This document shows, piece after piece, positions 43,824 through 54,693 of a stretch of 64,000 bases of DNA. Each line of letters starts with the position of its first letter. Within the stretch, counting starts at the first letter, position 1. The notes below the pieces were generated by a model. That model made no database searches and was not told the origin of the DNA. It saw only the letters and a program-made list of their open reading frames with translations. The position numbers were made by a program, and so were the translations under genes. The stretch lies in the NCBI GenBank assembly GCA_018806915.1, contig JAGKQI010000100.1:1-64000 (forward strand). Reading direction: 5' to 3'. This DNA comes from Phytophthora colocasiae. Lineage: Eukaryota > Oomycota > Peronosporomycetes > Peronosporales > Peronosporaceae.

Positions 43824-44489
43824 TCACAGGACAAAGCCTGCCTGGGTCTGCATCACTGGAGTTTGCACCATTGCTGCCTCGAGGATAAAGTCGATTTCCT
43901 CCTCAGACATCGGCAGTGGGTCGAAGTCACCCAACATGGCTGCAAAGTTGCCTTCCGGGACCGGGTTCATGCCGAAGAATTGATATTGATTGGGTACAGG
44001 CGGAGCGAAGCAACCGTGGAAATCCATAGGGTCGACCCCTCTCCTTGCCGTCACTGCAGTCACTGTCATCTTGGAATCTGACACTGAGCACGGAGAAGCT
44101 GCGTCGTTCTTCTTGGTCTTGTGTTCACGTTTGCGCTTTAAGGAACGTCCTTCCTTGACTGACGAACGAAGGCCACGTTTGCGACGTGCGATCTTCTCTC
44201 GGTATTTTTGTGCGTGGGTCATGGTTTGTCTGGTAGTGCGAGTGCCCACATGTGCTGCAATTTCCTTCCACGGACCGGAAGGGAAGAGCTCAAGACCTTC
44301 GAGGAAGCGGTTGTGCTCTTCCGCTGTCCACGCTCGGCCGTTGGTGTTGGTTGGGGACATTTTCTCTCCGTCCGAAGAACCGGAAGGTGATGACGGAGGG
44401 GACTCGGATGGCAGACGGATGAGTTCATTGCCAGCCCCGGAGCTCGTGGGCTTGAACAATTGGTTCTTGACATCGGCAGTGATGGCCAT
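43824..44489 (-). CDS. SHAQKYF-class Myb-like transcription factor 1
   Basis: Single exon, 221 residues from ATG 44489 (MAITADVKNQLFK). A single Myb repeat lies at about residues 52-100: RAWTAEEHNRFLEGLELF, then GPWKEIAAHVGTRTTRQTMT and HAQKYREKIARRKRG. It has the SHAQKYF motif in the form THAQKYREK and the usual two-tryptophan spacing with a third hydrophobic position. A basic patch (KRKREHKTKK) follows, probably a nuclear signal. The acidic C-terminus (PMSEEEIDFILEAAM) looks like an activation region. Such single-repeat Mybs bind GATAA-type sites and regulate development in oomycetes and plants; the targets here are unknown. It belongs to a set of three on this strand. Confidence 0.85.
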   Translation of the reverse strand: MAITADVKNQLFKPTSSGAGNELIRLPSESPPSSPSGSSDGEKMSPTNTNGRAWTAEEHNRFLEGLELFPSGPWKEIAAHVGTRTTRQTMTHAQKYREKIARRKRGLRSSVKEGRSLKRKREHKTKKNDAASPCSVSDSKMTVTAVTARRGVDPMDFHGCFAPPVPNQYQFFGMNPVPEGNFAAMLGDFDPLPMSEEEIDFILEAAMVQTPVMQTQAGFVL

Positions 44490-44782
44490 TGTCAACTTTA
44501 GAAACAAAAGTTGGTGCTAAAAGTTTTTAAAGTGGCTGGTGCGCTGCAAAAGCAGGAATGAGGCGTAGCTTGTTTACCCCGTGGCAAAAATCGAAAGCAC
44601 GTGTTCGGGCTAATTTGTGCCCTTTGTTGCTCAAGGTGAGACGGAGTCATTTTCCATAGTCAACGCGCTCTCTAGCCACACAGATGGGGAAGTCGAGCTG
44701 GTCAGAACGCGAACGGACTTCCGCGGCAGAAAATCCAAGCCGGGATTCTCAACGCTAAAGCAGTGAAGTGAAGATAGAAAGA

Positions 44783-45350
44783 ATGGCAACGCGGCTGGCC
44801 CGCCGCTGGCAGTTGACGCACTTTTGCTGCTTGTTGTGTGTGAAGCTATTGAGCCAGAATCCAGCGATGCCCCACCGGACTGCCGCCGACATGGGACCCG
44901 TCCAGCGTCTTATCGCGCTTAATTTCTTCCGCGAAATGCCAGTAGGGGCCAGCGCAGAGGCCGTCACGCCGCTAACGGCTGCAACAACTTTCGACAACAG
45001 TCTCGTTGCTCTGCAACACGCTGGACGGATCAGCCGGCGCGATGGCATCTGGCACCGCAGCAAAACGCTTTCCACTAAAAATGTGACGTGCACTAAGGTT
45101 GTTTCCCCTTGTTGCTCTTTGTTGCTCCCAAAAGGCTGTAGAGAGAGCTCCACGTAATTATCGTCCGCTCGCGGATTCTTCCGAGTGGAGTCCAATGGAT
45201 CTCGCCTCGTTTGTTAAACGCCTTTGGCTTCTGGGTTTTTACCGAGACCAAAGGCAGCTTCTCCGTGTCAGTGCCACTTCGGTGATTCTCAAAGCTGTGG
45301 ACCGCGTTGCAATGACCAACGCTTTCACGAGCGCAAATGACAACCACTAG
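44783..45350 (+). CDS. Hypothetical protein, two exons
   Basis: Exons 44783-45082 and 45135-45350 join across a 52-base GT-AG intron with a pyrimidine-rich end and keep phase, giving 171 residues. The N-terminus (MATRLARRWQLTHF) is basic, perhaps a mitochondrial leader. Later text, APRNYRPLADSSEWSPMD and FVKRLWLLGFYRDQ, looks protein-like. I do not recognise the family. It is divergent from Myb gene 1. Long frames on the opposite strand (44755-45195, 45093-45491) are the alternative. Confidence 0.35.
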
Positions 45351-46184
45351 CGTTTGGCCATGCAGTATCCTCACTCCAGGCATGTTGAAGTTGGAGCCGG
45401 TTGCGGTACTGACTCCTCGGACGCCAGTGTCAACAGAACCTCCGTGGCAGAACATGAAGTGCATGTAGAAGTCGTTTTGCATTGCTAACATTAGGCTTAG
45501 AGCCGAGTCGAGCGACTATAATATAAACTTAGTTACCAACCAACGCAACAACCAAACAAAACGAGTGCCTCCTTTGAGTTGATCTCCGGACGCCATTGCC
45601 TAACGAAGCAAACAGCTTCTGTCTCGCGGCAGCTGCAGAGGCGAAACCTTCCTCGCTTTCCTTAAAAAAAATAGAGGCAGCAACCGTCGTCGGACGTCTG
45701 CAACCCCCTGGTGCTGCCAAAGCAATTACTGGTGACGTGCATCTCGCGGTCGTGGCTCCGATTCTGCTTCACCACAGACGCCGGCCACATCTGGCACCGC
45801 GTCCTGACGGCCATCAAGGAAATCCCATAACTCGTCCGGCCCAAGCCAGCTGTCGTGCACCACCGAAACATCAGTGTTGATATCTAGCGGCTCTAGTGTC
45901 GTGTCGAGCTGTCGATCGCCCTGGTTGTCTGTTCCGACCATTACTCCATCGAGTGTACGAGTGTTGCTACTCGCAGCGTTGATCGTGAGCAAAGTCTCCG
46001 CAAGAATGAGACCAGTCGCGCGTTCGAGGTCTTGCGGGACGGGCTTTTTTATGAGGAACGGTGTCTGATTTCTGAGGAACAGCTAGAAAAGGATGATAAG
46101 TGAGGAACGGCGGCGAAATGGATGCTCGCTGAGTAATGTCCAACAACCAAGTCAAACACAATTCAATGCGTGTATATTCTAGAT
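45351..46184. other. Spacer before the MULE, no gene assigned
   Basis: Minus-strand frames at 45726-45992 (including VVHDSWLGPDELWDFLDG) and 45529-45720 may be pieces of a gene or of the transposon flank, but I cannot connect them. The repeated word GAGGAACGGY occurs at about 46054 and 46102. Confidence 0.3.
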
Positions 46185-48897
46185 CTAGACGCTAGTCTCG
46201 AACGGAATGGGCCCAGTTACATTTACGCCATGAATGTAAGCTGCATGAACGAGCTCAGCAAGAGCTTCGCACTCAACAAGAACTTCTCGCTTGTTCGAAA
46301 ACTTAACCAGCCAAAGGTAAATGCCTTTTTCTTCCGTCCAAGAGAATACATTCCCCAGCAAAAAATGGCTTGGCCCGTCAGGGTCTGTTGCGTTGACTGG
46401 AAATTCCTTCATCACGTTCCAGTGAAGTGGCGTCGCTGGCTGGTTCAGGAAATCTTTCACAAGCACATCTACCGAGAATTGATGCGAATTGTCTCCACCT
46501 GAGTGCAGAGAGCCTTTTGCTTTGCGCTGTCCACCACTGCGTTTTCGGACAGGTAATGCCATAAGCATTTCTTCGATGCTGATATCGCCTTGTAAAACCA
46601 TAGCTGCTATCACGTGCGAGCATTGCCAGCCATTGTGTGCAAACGTTTTGCAATCACAAGCATATTTACTCCTGATGCTTTCGATCTATACGCAGCAAAC
46701 ACAATCGATTTAAGCGGATTCATTAGAAGAAAAGAATTGTTGACGGAACACCACAAACCTTTTCAGCTGAAAACTTAGGCGTTGGGGCTAATCCATTTAG
46801 TTTGTCCAGGTGGAGAACGCGGACTTGGTGCAGTGATAAGCAGTAAAGCTCGGCTTTAAAGACCGTGATGTCCTCGGGAAGTTTTCCGTTGAGAGAGTTC
46901 AGATACCTAAAGGTAAGCTCATAATACAAGTGTGAGATCGAACACCACTTCACTATGATTGTGCGTTGCAATACCGTTCTGCGCGTTGACGATTGATAGC
47001 TGCTCCATGGATATTGCTTGCAGCGACGGTAAACTTAGGTGCGTTGAAGAGAATTGCCTTCAGCACTTTGGTACGGGGAAATTTCACTGAGTAATAGTTC
47101 TTTTTGTTTCCAAGGAGGAACTGGGCATGCGCCACTTCATCACTCAAAAGCGGACCTGCACCAAATAGACACATCTATGGTCAGTTTGAATATTACGCAG
47201 TACAGTATACACATAGTGTCGCACCTTCACAAAAGTGTCGTAGTTGCAGTCGAACGATCTGATCGCGCTGATACTTCAAAATACCTGGCAAAGAGTCGTT
47301 CAACACAACCGCTGTGCTTGCTCGTAGCGTAGCCGTACAGGTTTCCTTGATAGCTTGATGGTGAGATTCTAACGCATTTTGACTAGGCGTCAAGCCAGGA
47401 ACAGCAGCATTGTAGAACCAGTTTCCCCATTCATTCCCCATGTAGTACTCACGCATCCACTTAACGTAGTCCTCCTCTCCATGTTCACACCAATAGGCTA
47501 GCAACATCTCCGCTAAAGCCAAAAACTGCTTCTGCGAGCGTGCCTCGGCTAAGTAGAGAATGTTCACATGTATGTTGGTGTCGTAAAACTCAGGCGTCTT
47601 CAGACGTTTGATGTTTTCGCGACTTTTCCTGCTAAAGTGGGGATAGCAGTTCAGGAGCCTAATGCTAGGCCAAACGTCTTGATACGCATTAGCAATTCTA
47701 GCAGTTCGATCCAGGCTACCAAAAGCCAAGCACACGTCAATATCAAAGAAAATCTTTGCGTACTTGCATAGCACTCTAAACATGGTCGTGTAAGCAGCTT
47801 GGTGTTCCGTTCGGACAAACATATACAACCAAGGAACAAACGTCTTTGAGTAGTTCTTGCGAGAAAAATGACTTGTGTATGTCCCGAAGTCGACAAGCGT
47901 CCAGCCGCCTTCACACATAATGAGTTAGTACGTCGCATTCCCATGATATTTCTCGTCAAGTCTTACCAAAGTGAATCTTGTAAGTACCGTCGGTTGCACC
48001 AAACAGACCGTCGTGATGCTGTCCTGCGTGTGCATACAGCACATTTCGGAAAATGAATCGGGAAGTAAACACGACCCCGAAGGAATTTGTTGTTTTCCCG
48101 TTTTGTAGTTTCACTTCATGTTCGAAACATTCCAGTACTAGAAGTTCATGCTGGTAGTCAGCATGCTGCTTGTAAAATTCTTTTGCGTCTGTGACGCTGT
48201 CAAATTGCTCCATGCAAGTGCCATCGCCTCCCCTGCAAAAAAATTCAGAGCGCGTCGTGCACAACCGAGGGTATACCCACTCGAGTAGAGCTCCGATCGT
48301 TTTAATTTCCCATCCATCTAAACAAAACGCAGCATCCATTAGAGCGATATAAGCGTATTTACACATTAAAACAATCTTACCGGCTAGAGTCTTCTTCAAC
48401 CAGGTTTTGTGGTTTTTGAGCTGTATTTCATCCGGAAGAAGCTTGTACAGATCTGGCCGGCTTTTATAGCGATCCTTCAGAGTCTTTAAACACTTTTTTG
48501 GGCCACATCCAAGAAGCAGATCCTCAGACTCCTGTAGAAAAGCCCCGTGAATGCCTCGCTTCTTAGCATTCGTGGGCTGCGTGCCGTGCTCATTAGCTTC
48601 CTCGATTTTAAAACCGCCATCTTCCGTTTGGGAAAGCCGCAAGCGTTTTGAACACTCTACATGCGAGACACACTTATAGATACGTTGGCCTCGGCCCTTC
48701 TTTCCGTAGTTATTCGCCACCTTGTAGGTGTGACCATCAATTGTGTCTACTCCGGCTTTGGCCTGACGTAGTGTTTGGAATTTTGCAACGTCCTTATAGG
48801 CAGCTTTGCATGATACAGCTATGACAGCATCTTCTTCATCTGAAGAAGCAAACTCTACAGTACTGCAGCTGCTGTAATCATCGTTTGTTGGCTCCAT
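46185..48897 (-). CDS. MULE-type transposase, intact, five exons
   Basis: Exons (complement) are 47967-48897, 47225-47908, 46975-47155, 46759-46906 and 46185-46685, with introns of 57-73 bases. The first intron has a perfect TACTAAC branch site. The sum is 814 codons plus stop in one frame. Residues about 55-110 carry a FLYWCH/WRKY-GCM1-like zinc finger (YKVANNYGKKGRGQRIYKC...C...H). The DDE region has GLFGATDGTYKIHFG and FDIDVCLAFGSLDRTARIAN, then helices with EAARSQ- and WCEHGEEDY-type text. The C-terminal SWIM finger reads CDCKTFAHNGWQCSH. No stops or indels occur, unlike every other element here. Terminal inverted repeats were not found. It could be a young element or a host gene made from a transposase. 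Confidence 0.8.
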
Positions 48898-49021
48898 CGT
48901 CGTCTCTGCTTCCTGTTAGTGCTCAAAACGTTTCAAAGTCGCCATACTAGAAACAACGTACCGTGTAACGCGGTCGGTGCCGCTGAATTGCCAACACCGC
49001 ACTGCGTGAGAATTTGTGGCT

Positions 49022-49738
49022 TTAAAGTGAGTAAATCGATTGTGCAGAACCATCCGATTTAGTAAAGTCCTCAATTTCAAATCGTTTAAATGATTCCTCA
49101 AAAAGAAGCCGCTGTTTCCTCAATAAAAAGCCACGCCCGAGGTCTTGCTCGGAGCCATTCAGTGCTTCCCGTGGCGACTGGGCTCTTGTTGATACCTGTT
49201 GCGATCCGGTATTGCCTGCCACTCGACCTCCCACATCTGCTTCTGTTGCTATGGTGCTAGCTGTTCGCATTCTTTTGGTGGTGGAGGTAGTTTGAGTTCC
49301 ATCAGCATCGCGACGTGGGGGCTCCGGTGTTGGCAGCCCCAATTTACGGCGCTTGATCTTCTGGCGATACTTCTGCGCGTGGCTCATGGTCTGTCGTGCA
49401 TCGCGCGTGCCGACAACACCAGCGATCTTTTTCCACGGCCCCGCTTTGAACAATTCCATGCCGAGCAAGAATCGCTCATGCTCGTCCTCCGTCCATCGCT
49501 CACCTTTTGTTGATTCTGCTGTTCGAATCGGACTGGACGACGTAGGCGGCGCCTGTAATAGAGAAGTTGGTGTGGTAGGTAGCGGTTGGTGAACCACTGC
49601 AGGAACCTGTGAGGGGGGAGCACTTGTTGCCAGTGGAGAGCTGTGCACACTGGACGAGCCGGTGTGGCATGGAATGCAGATAAGGCTCTTGGTCTCGTCG
49701 TCAAGGAACTCCTGCTGGACACTGTGCGTGATTGTCAT
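49022..49738 (-). CDS. SHAQKYF-class Myb-like transcription factor 2
   Basis: Single exon, 238 residues from ATG 49738 (MTITHSVQQEFLDD). The N-terminal 75 residues are Ser/Thr/Pro-rich. The Myb repeat reads ERWTEDEHERFLLGMELF, then GPWKKIAGVVGTRDARQTM and SHAQKYRQKIKRRKLG, with a close match to the SHAQKY core. A PTPEPPRRDADG linker and a polar C-terminus follow (FEESFKRFEIEDFTKS). It lies just upstream of the MULE, whose start is 125 bases from this gene's stop. Sequence-specific DNA binding in the nucleus is known for the family. Confidence 0.85.
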   Translation of the reverse strand: MTITHSVQQEFLDDETKSLICIPCHTGSSSVHSSPLATSAPPSQVPAVVHQPLPTTPTSLLQAPPTSSSPIRTAESTKGERWTEDEHERFLLGMELFKAGPWKKIAGVVGTRDARQTMSHAQKYRQKIKRRKLGLPTPEPPRRDADGTQTTSTTKRMRTASTIATEADVGGRVAGNTGSQQVSTRAQSPREALNGSEQDLGRGFLLRKQRLLFEESFKRFEIEDFTKSDGSAQSIYSL

Positions 49739-50253
49739 CGATTGGTTGTCTGTTGTCCTGTGTCTTGAGTAGAGTTTTTCCTGTTTAAGTGAAGTCTGTG
49801 GTGCTGCACCTGTGTCTTTTTCGTCGTGAGCTGTTGAGCTGTTGGTTGGCTCTGCTCTCGGCTAGTTGATAAGTGGTCGACGCCATGCTGAAGCTTGATG
49901 TGATCTTGCTAAGATCACAAAGCTGAGTAGCACAGCAGAAGGCAACAAATGACCGAGGCACTGGTGCAGTCCAGGAAACCGGATGATGTTGTATGGATTA
50001 TCGGCGTTTTGGTAGTCGCGAGTTGGATTTTCAAAGAGAAGATCCAGATTATTTAATTTTCCTCAGATTATTACCTCCGTTAATATATTTAATTCAATTT
50101 ATTGTGTATAGCAATCTTAACTAAAATATGCAAAGGGTTTACGCGGACCCTTTGTAAAAAGGTTCTGTGATACACGCTACGACTTTTAGTCGCAGATAAC
50201 GACGACGTCTTTGGAGCTGTGACTGTACGAGTTGACGCGCAGTCGTTGTATTG
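49739..50253. other. AT-rich intergenic region
   Basis: Upstream region of Myb gene 2 and downstream region of the next gene. Positions about 50050-50130 are strongly AT-rich (TTAATATATTTAATTCAATT). No gene seen. Confidence 0.5.
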
Positions 50254-50732
50254 CTACGCTGACAGTGGGTCTTTAGAGGACACAACGAACCAGAGATGAT
50301 GGCCCTTGCTGTCACGTGTTGTGGGGTGAGGCAAAAGATCTATAACTGTTATGTACTTCGTAGTATATCGAGACTTCGAGCTTAGCATAAGACTGAGAAC
50401 ATGCTCCGTAGCCTCCAATATCACTGTATTGCCGTGTTCCGTTCCAGTCCTGACCGTCACCACTTGACTTGATGTCGCTGCAATTCGTCTCAAAGGTGCA
50501 AGTGGATACTGTGAAAAATACCAAGAGGCACCGATGGCTTCATACAGGCGGATCTGCACAAAAAAGACAAGCGGTCACGCGCTGCCAATACGACTTCGAA
50601 TCCAGCATTACCGTTCTTTAGACCAATCTTTTGCTCGATTCATCCGCCTAAAAGAACATCACTCACCACCAAGCCATGACGAACGAATTCGCACACTGCC
50701 GAGTCTGACAGCTGGACACACACCAGCACCAT
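50254..50732 (-). CDS. Small unknown protein, two exons
   Basis: Exon 1 is 50667-50732 (22 codons, MVLVCVQLSDSAVCEFVRHG) and exon 2 is 50254-50553. The 113-base intron has GTGAGT at its 5' end and a strong TTTTTTGTGCAG 3' end, and phase 0 is kept. The product is about 121 residues. The second exon starts IRLYEAIGASWYFSQYPLAP and contains STKSRYTTKY-like and TVIDLLPHPTTRDSKG text. A mostly beta, globular character is suggested. I do not recognise the family. Frames on the plus strand over this region are less likely since they ignore the splice signal. It is 94 bases downstream of the PX-RING stop on the same strand. Confidence 0.5.
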
Positions 50733-50826
50733 ACACCACTATCGTCGCCATTTATCCATCGTGGAATGCCACAACAAAACCCATTTATGAATGCTTATCA
50801 ATATTTCTTCAAAGGCTTCGCCACGA

Positions 50827-51669
50827 CTACCCAAACGCCATTACTCGTCGCTTTGCTGCTTTGCCAACAGTGCGACGGCACATCGGGCACGTGGAGCCAA
50901 ACTGAAGCCAGTGGATAATGCAATCCTCATGAAAAATGTGCGCACACGGCAATTGTGCCATCTCCGAGCCTGTATCTACACCCCTGTCAGAATCGCCACT
51001 TGGATCGCTATCATTCAGACAAATACAGCACTGAGACGCCTTGACTCCACTATTCGGATCCGACTTCACGTCTTCTAGCGTCATCACCGCTCGTGTCAGC
51101 TGTGCCTCGATTTCCTTCCGCCTCGGTGGGATCTCCAAAAACCGCTCGATTTCCACGAAAACCGTATTTACGCACACGATTTCATCCACAAAGTTGCCTT
51201 TCAGAAGTCCTGGAGCGCTTAACAACACCTCCAGCTCCACGTACGCTGCCAGTAATGTCCGCGTATAGTCCACGAGTTGTCGTCTTCTTTCACGAATAAT
51301 TGTACTTGTGTCACACCGTACATGTTTTCTCGGGAATTCTGGTCCTGCTGCCTGTTGCAATACCTTGATCACGGACTGGAATGCTTCTCCCTGCTTGAGG
51401 CAACTAATCTCCCATTGATGCCTCGTTCGACGCAGATTCTGATGTAATGCGTAGAAATCTGAATATCGTTTTCGAAGCTTCCACCCTTCTTTAGGTGTTT
51501 GTGAAGAACTACTGGCGGAACTTTTCAGCTTCACAACGTACTGTGTGTATGGCGCCGTCACATCCTGACTGTCAAAGATCGTGGTGGGTCTGGCAGCGAT
51601 AGAAACTGTAGCCATTTCCTCGCGCCGCGCCTTAAGTAAGCGACGGACAGTTGACTGCGACGAAATCAT
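50827..51669 (-). CDS. PX-domain and RING-finger protein, probable E3 ubiquitin ligase
   Basis: Single exon, 280 residues from ATG 51669, or 262 from the in-frame ATG at 51615. Residues about 35-180 form a PX domain (APYTQYVVKLKS, RKRYSDFYALHQNLRR, FPRKHVRC, RRRQLVDYTRTLLAAYVE), which binds phosphatidylinositol 3-phosphate membranes. Residues about 215-270 form a RING-H2 finger (CCICLNDSD ... LPCAHIFHEDCIIHWL ... CPMCRR) with all eight ligand positions. The pairing suggests a ubiquitin ligase on endosomes; that is inference. An initiator element touches the first ATG (51671-51682), which favours the second ATG as the true start. Confidence 0.85.
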   Translation of the reverse strand: MISSQSTVRRLLKARREEMATVSIAARPTTIFDSQDVTAPYTQYVVKLKSSASSSSQTPKEGWKLRKRYSDFYALHQNLRRTRHQWEISCLKQGEAFQSVIKVLQQAAGPEFPRKHVRCDTSTIIRERRRQLVDYTRTLLAAYVELEVLLSAPGLLKGNFVDEIVCVNTVFVEIERFLEIPPRRKEIEAQLTRAVMTLEDVKSDPNSGVKASQCCICLNDSDPSGDSDRGVDTGSEMAQLPCAHIFHEDCIIHWLQFGSTCPMCRRTVGKAAKRRVMAFG

Positions 51670-51670
51670 G

Positions 51671-51682
51671 TGCAAAATGAGA
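51671..51682 (-). promoter_or_regulatory. Oomycete initiator element, PX-RING gene
   Basis: The minus strand reads TCTCATTTTGCA, matching 10 of the first 11 informative positions of GCTCATTYYNCAWTTT. Transcription would begin at the CA, only two bases before the ATG at 51669, so the ATG at 51615 is the more usable start. Confidence 0.45.
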
Positions 51683-51809
51683 AGTGATGGCTCAACTCAG
51701 CAGACAAAAACGAACTGGTAACGTTAAAGTGTTTTCAGCCAATGAAAATTAAATGATGACCATGTTTTAACCAATGACTTTACTTAATTTTAACTTTGAT
51801 GAGCAACAT

Positions 51810-52517
51810 TTAGAGAACGATAGAAGCGCCGTCCTCCATGTTGAACGCGTTTATGTTGTGCATCTCTTCGTCCATGGGGAAGAGAGTGGGGTCGTATCCC
51901 TCGAGAAAAGCTTGGAAAGCGGCATCCAACTCGCCCACCTCCACTTTGTCGAACCAATTGCTTTCTAGTGGGGAAATCCGCTCGTCGGACGCTTTGTCAA
52001 CCGACGTTGGGGATTGACTGGCAACTGCAGGCGGTTCAATGCACTCGTTAGCGTTCGTAGTGATCACGAGGCCGCCATACACCTCCGACGTCATGGGAAC
52101 TGGCTGCCGCGAAGAGGTCAAGAGTCCACGACGACGGCGCTGAATCTTTTGGCGGTACTTCTGTGCGTGCGTCATAGTCTGACGCGGCGTGCGCGTGCCG
52201 ACAAAAGCTGCAATAGCTTTCCATGGGCCAGACGGATAGAGCTCTAGCCCTTGCAGGAAGAGATCATGCTCATTCGTAGTCCACGGCAATCCGTGGCGTT
52301 GAGATGTCCGGCGATCGTCTGCCAGTTTGTCTGCCGCCCTAATCTTCATTGACACTTGCTTCTTGGTTTTCTTCTTTGTCTTCTTCTTGGTACTGGTGGT
52401 AGGTGCGTCGGGTGGTCGAGTGAGTGGCAGCCGAATGAGTTGCGGACTGAGCTCTTGCACGTCTTCGACTGATGAAGTCGTGAATAGCTCGCCACGGATT
52501 CGCGTGGAAATCGTCAT
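51810..52517 (-). CDS. SHAQKYF-class Myb-like transcription factor 3
   Basis: Single exon, 235 residues from ATG 52517 (MTISTRIRGELFTTSS). The frame is open 32 codons upstream without an ATG. A Lys-rich run (TKKKTKKKTKKQ) precedes the Myb repeat: LPWTTNEHDLFLQGLELY, then GPWKAIAAFVGTRTPRQTMT and HAQKYRQKIQRRRRG. The C-terminus is acidic (DKVEVGELDAAFQAFLEGYD). The repeat is closer to Myb 1 than to Myb 2 (THAQKYR, FVGTRT). With 43824 and 49022 it makes three related genes on one strand within about 9 kb. Confidence 0.85.
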   Translation of the reverse strand: MTISTRIRGELFTTSSVEDVQELSPQLIRLPLTRPPDAPTTSTKKKTKKKTKKQVSMKIRAADKLADDRRTSQRHGLPWTTNEHDLFLQGLELYPSGPWKAIAAFVGTRTPRQTMTHAQKYRQKIQRRRRGLLTSSRQPVPMTSEVYGGLVITTNANECIEPPAVASQSPTSVDKASDERISPLESNWFDKVEVGELDAAFQAFLEGYDPTLFPMDEEMHNINAFNMEDGASIVL

Positions 52518-54098
52518 TAGTAAGTGGATGTACAGGTAGCAGCTCTGCGTGCTCGGCGGAAGTTCCGGAATGGATGTAGCGCGTCCCCGGCCCAGTCTCA
52601 CCTCTGCCTGCACTTTGACAGACAGTCAGTCTCCCCCCGGGAAAGATGCGTCGCCTCGTTCGAAAATGACAGTCGATGACTGGTGATATGTCCACGAGGC
52701 CTCACTTCTGCTGGACGGAGTCTCGAGCGTGTGGCCCTCGATGGCTAATGACGTGTTACGGGCGTGGTGCGTGGGATTTAAACTGGAGCAGAGGCAGCGA
52801 CACTTGGCCTTGCACAGTGCCATGCACTACCTGGCCGCGACCGCCGACTCGAGTCGAGGTGTACTATTCCTTGAGGATGAACGATATGAGACCTGAGTCA
52901 TGATACGGACGCGCTGGTCAAGTACGGGCGCGCAGTAGACAATCAGTGATTGCCATGTGATTCACCACGGACAAAGAGCTCAAATCAACCGAATACACGC
53001 TGGATGTTCGTGTACTACATGCACAATAGCTTCAGTACCATTTGTCGGCTCCTACTTTACAATTTTACATCCCTTCGAAACAGTGGTGTTGCCATCTTGC
53101 TGGGCATTGCTACTACATGTAGCTAGTCATTGTCAAGGAAGTTCAATGGCTATCTGTAATGGTTGCGCGCTAACGGACTAATAGAGACATCTATACGTTA
53201 GCTGCATTTTGCTGAGGTGAACGTGCAACCAACGTAGTGATGCCTTTTCAGCATGCCCTGGTACTACCAGTCTGGTAGAGACAATGAAGCCACCTCATCT
53301 TCTTCAAGCGTCACTATCGGATATGCGGTAGCCGTGGTTTCGGTGTTGCAGTTCCACCAGAATACTAACGCACTGGACGAGCTGCACTAGCTTTTTGTCT
53401 TCTCGTTACTAACATCGATACTGTATCAAGCATGTTCATTTGATTTGAGCCCTAGCGCCAAGGATCAACCAGTGCAGCAAAATCAAGTGTGCCGTCACAA
53501 AGATGACCGAGTGTACACGCTTGTCATCGGCACAGAAGCCAGGGCTTTGCTCGCATTCTGTAGTACAATCCTCACTCCAATTCGATCCAATCTTCTTCAA
53601 GGGTAGAACACCACTTTGGAATATTCTCGTTACTTACACTAAGGGGTTCGGAGGGCTTGGGGCATTTTGCATCGAAGTAATTCCAAGCGTCGTGATTGAT
53701 AGACAGCTGCCTTGGACCGGCGACTTAGCCGTGGCCATTGCTCACACGCTCATCGCTGTTTGTGAACGCATGAGCAGACTCGTCACTTGCTAATAAAACC
53801 AGGGGTCTGAATAAAAAATTTCAGTATCGATAAAATCAGTTTCTAAAAATAAAAAAACGGATTACTGGGATATTCACAAAAAATAAAATATGATATTTCT
53901 CGAAAATTGCAATACAATATAACATAAGTGCTTGCGCAAGACACAATTGAACTGATGGACGTCCTAACCCGAGAAGCCAGCTCTTTTGCGTTCATTATAC
54001 TCCATACTGACCACCTAACTACCTTAAATCACTGGCCAACAGCGAATCCTTTGCATGGTGACCTTTTCATTCTCAAAAACTCCCGCTCTGTCTAAACA
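52518..54098. other. Gene-poor spacer with possible small frames
   Basis: A 51-codon plus frame at 52741-52896 (MANDVLRAWCVGFKLEQRQR) looks helical and could be a small gene or a fragment. A 96-codon frame at 53503-53793 shows no motif. About 53800-53930 is AT-rich with A-runs. I see nothing else. Confidence 0.3.
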
Positions 54099-54624
54099 GT
54101 GACGAAGAAAGACATCTGCGCCTACTTCTACGAGAACCTTGGTCATGGCCTCTATCGGTGTAAGCATTGTGGCTCCGAGCGCAAGCAAATCGCCAATACT
54201 GGATACTCCAACTTGATCGGGCACCTGGCTAATAAGCACGACGGCTTCAAGGACCTATACGCAGCAACGCTGTTCTTCCAAGGACAGTACCCTCCGGGAT
54301 TTTGGGTTCGTGTCTGAAGAGACGTCTCATCGCTTCCAGTGGATGAGATGGGTCGTCGAGCGGAATATGCCGCTGTCGGAAGTCGACAGCGAGCTGACAC
54401 GCTCGATGTCTAGATGGAGGTCAGTGTCGTCACGTGTGCTTCTTAACTCTATGCGTGATGTAGCCAAGAAGGTGGGCAAGTCGCTCGAGAAGGCGCTGGG
54501 CAGCTGTTTCGCGATATTGCAGTTATTGCGGCCGCTTTTATTATTGCAGCGTGTTGTATTGAGATTATTACTACTGCAGCAACTACAGCCAATTCCGTGT
54601 AATACTGAATTGGACAAGGCCTGA
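54099..54624 (+). pseudogene. hAT transposase N-terminal fragment (BED finger)
   Basis: The first frame (54099-54317) holds a BED finger: YRCKHCGSERKQIANTGYSN, then LIGHLANKHDGF. A second frame takes over at about 54305 with RFQWMRWVVERNMPLSEVDS and ELTRSMSRWRSVSSRVL, the next part of an oomycete hAT transposase. After KSLEKALGS it degrades into TTATTGCAG-rich repeats. The catalytic and C-terminal parts are missing. It is a different hAT family from the element at 19134. Confidence 0.6.
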
Positions 54625-54693
54625 ATAAAACCACCACTACTATTTTCGACAGAGGTTCCTCTCCAGTACGAAACCACCTAAAGCATAAAGACC

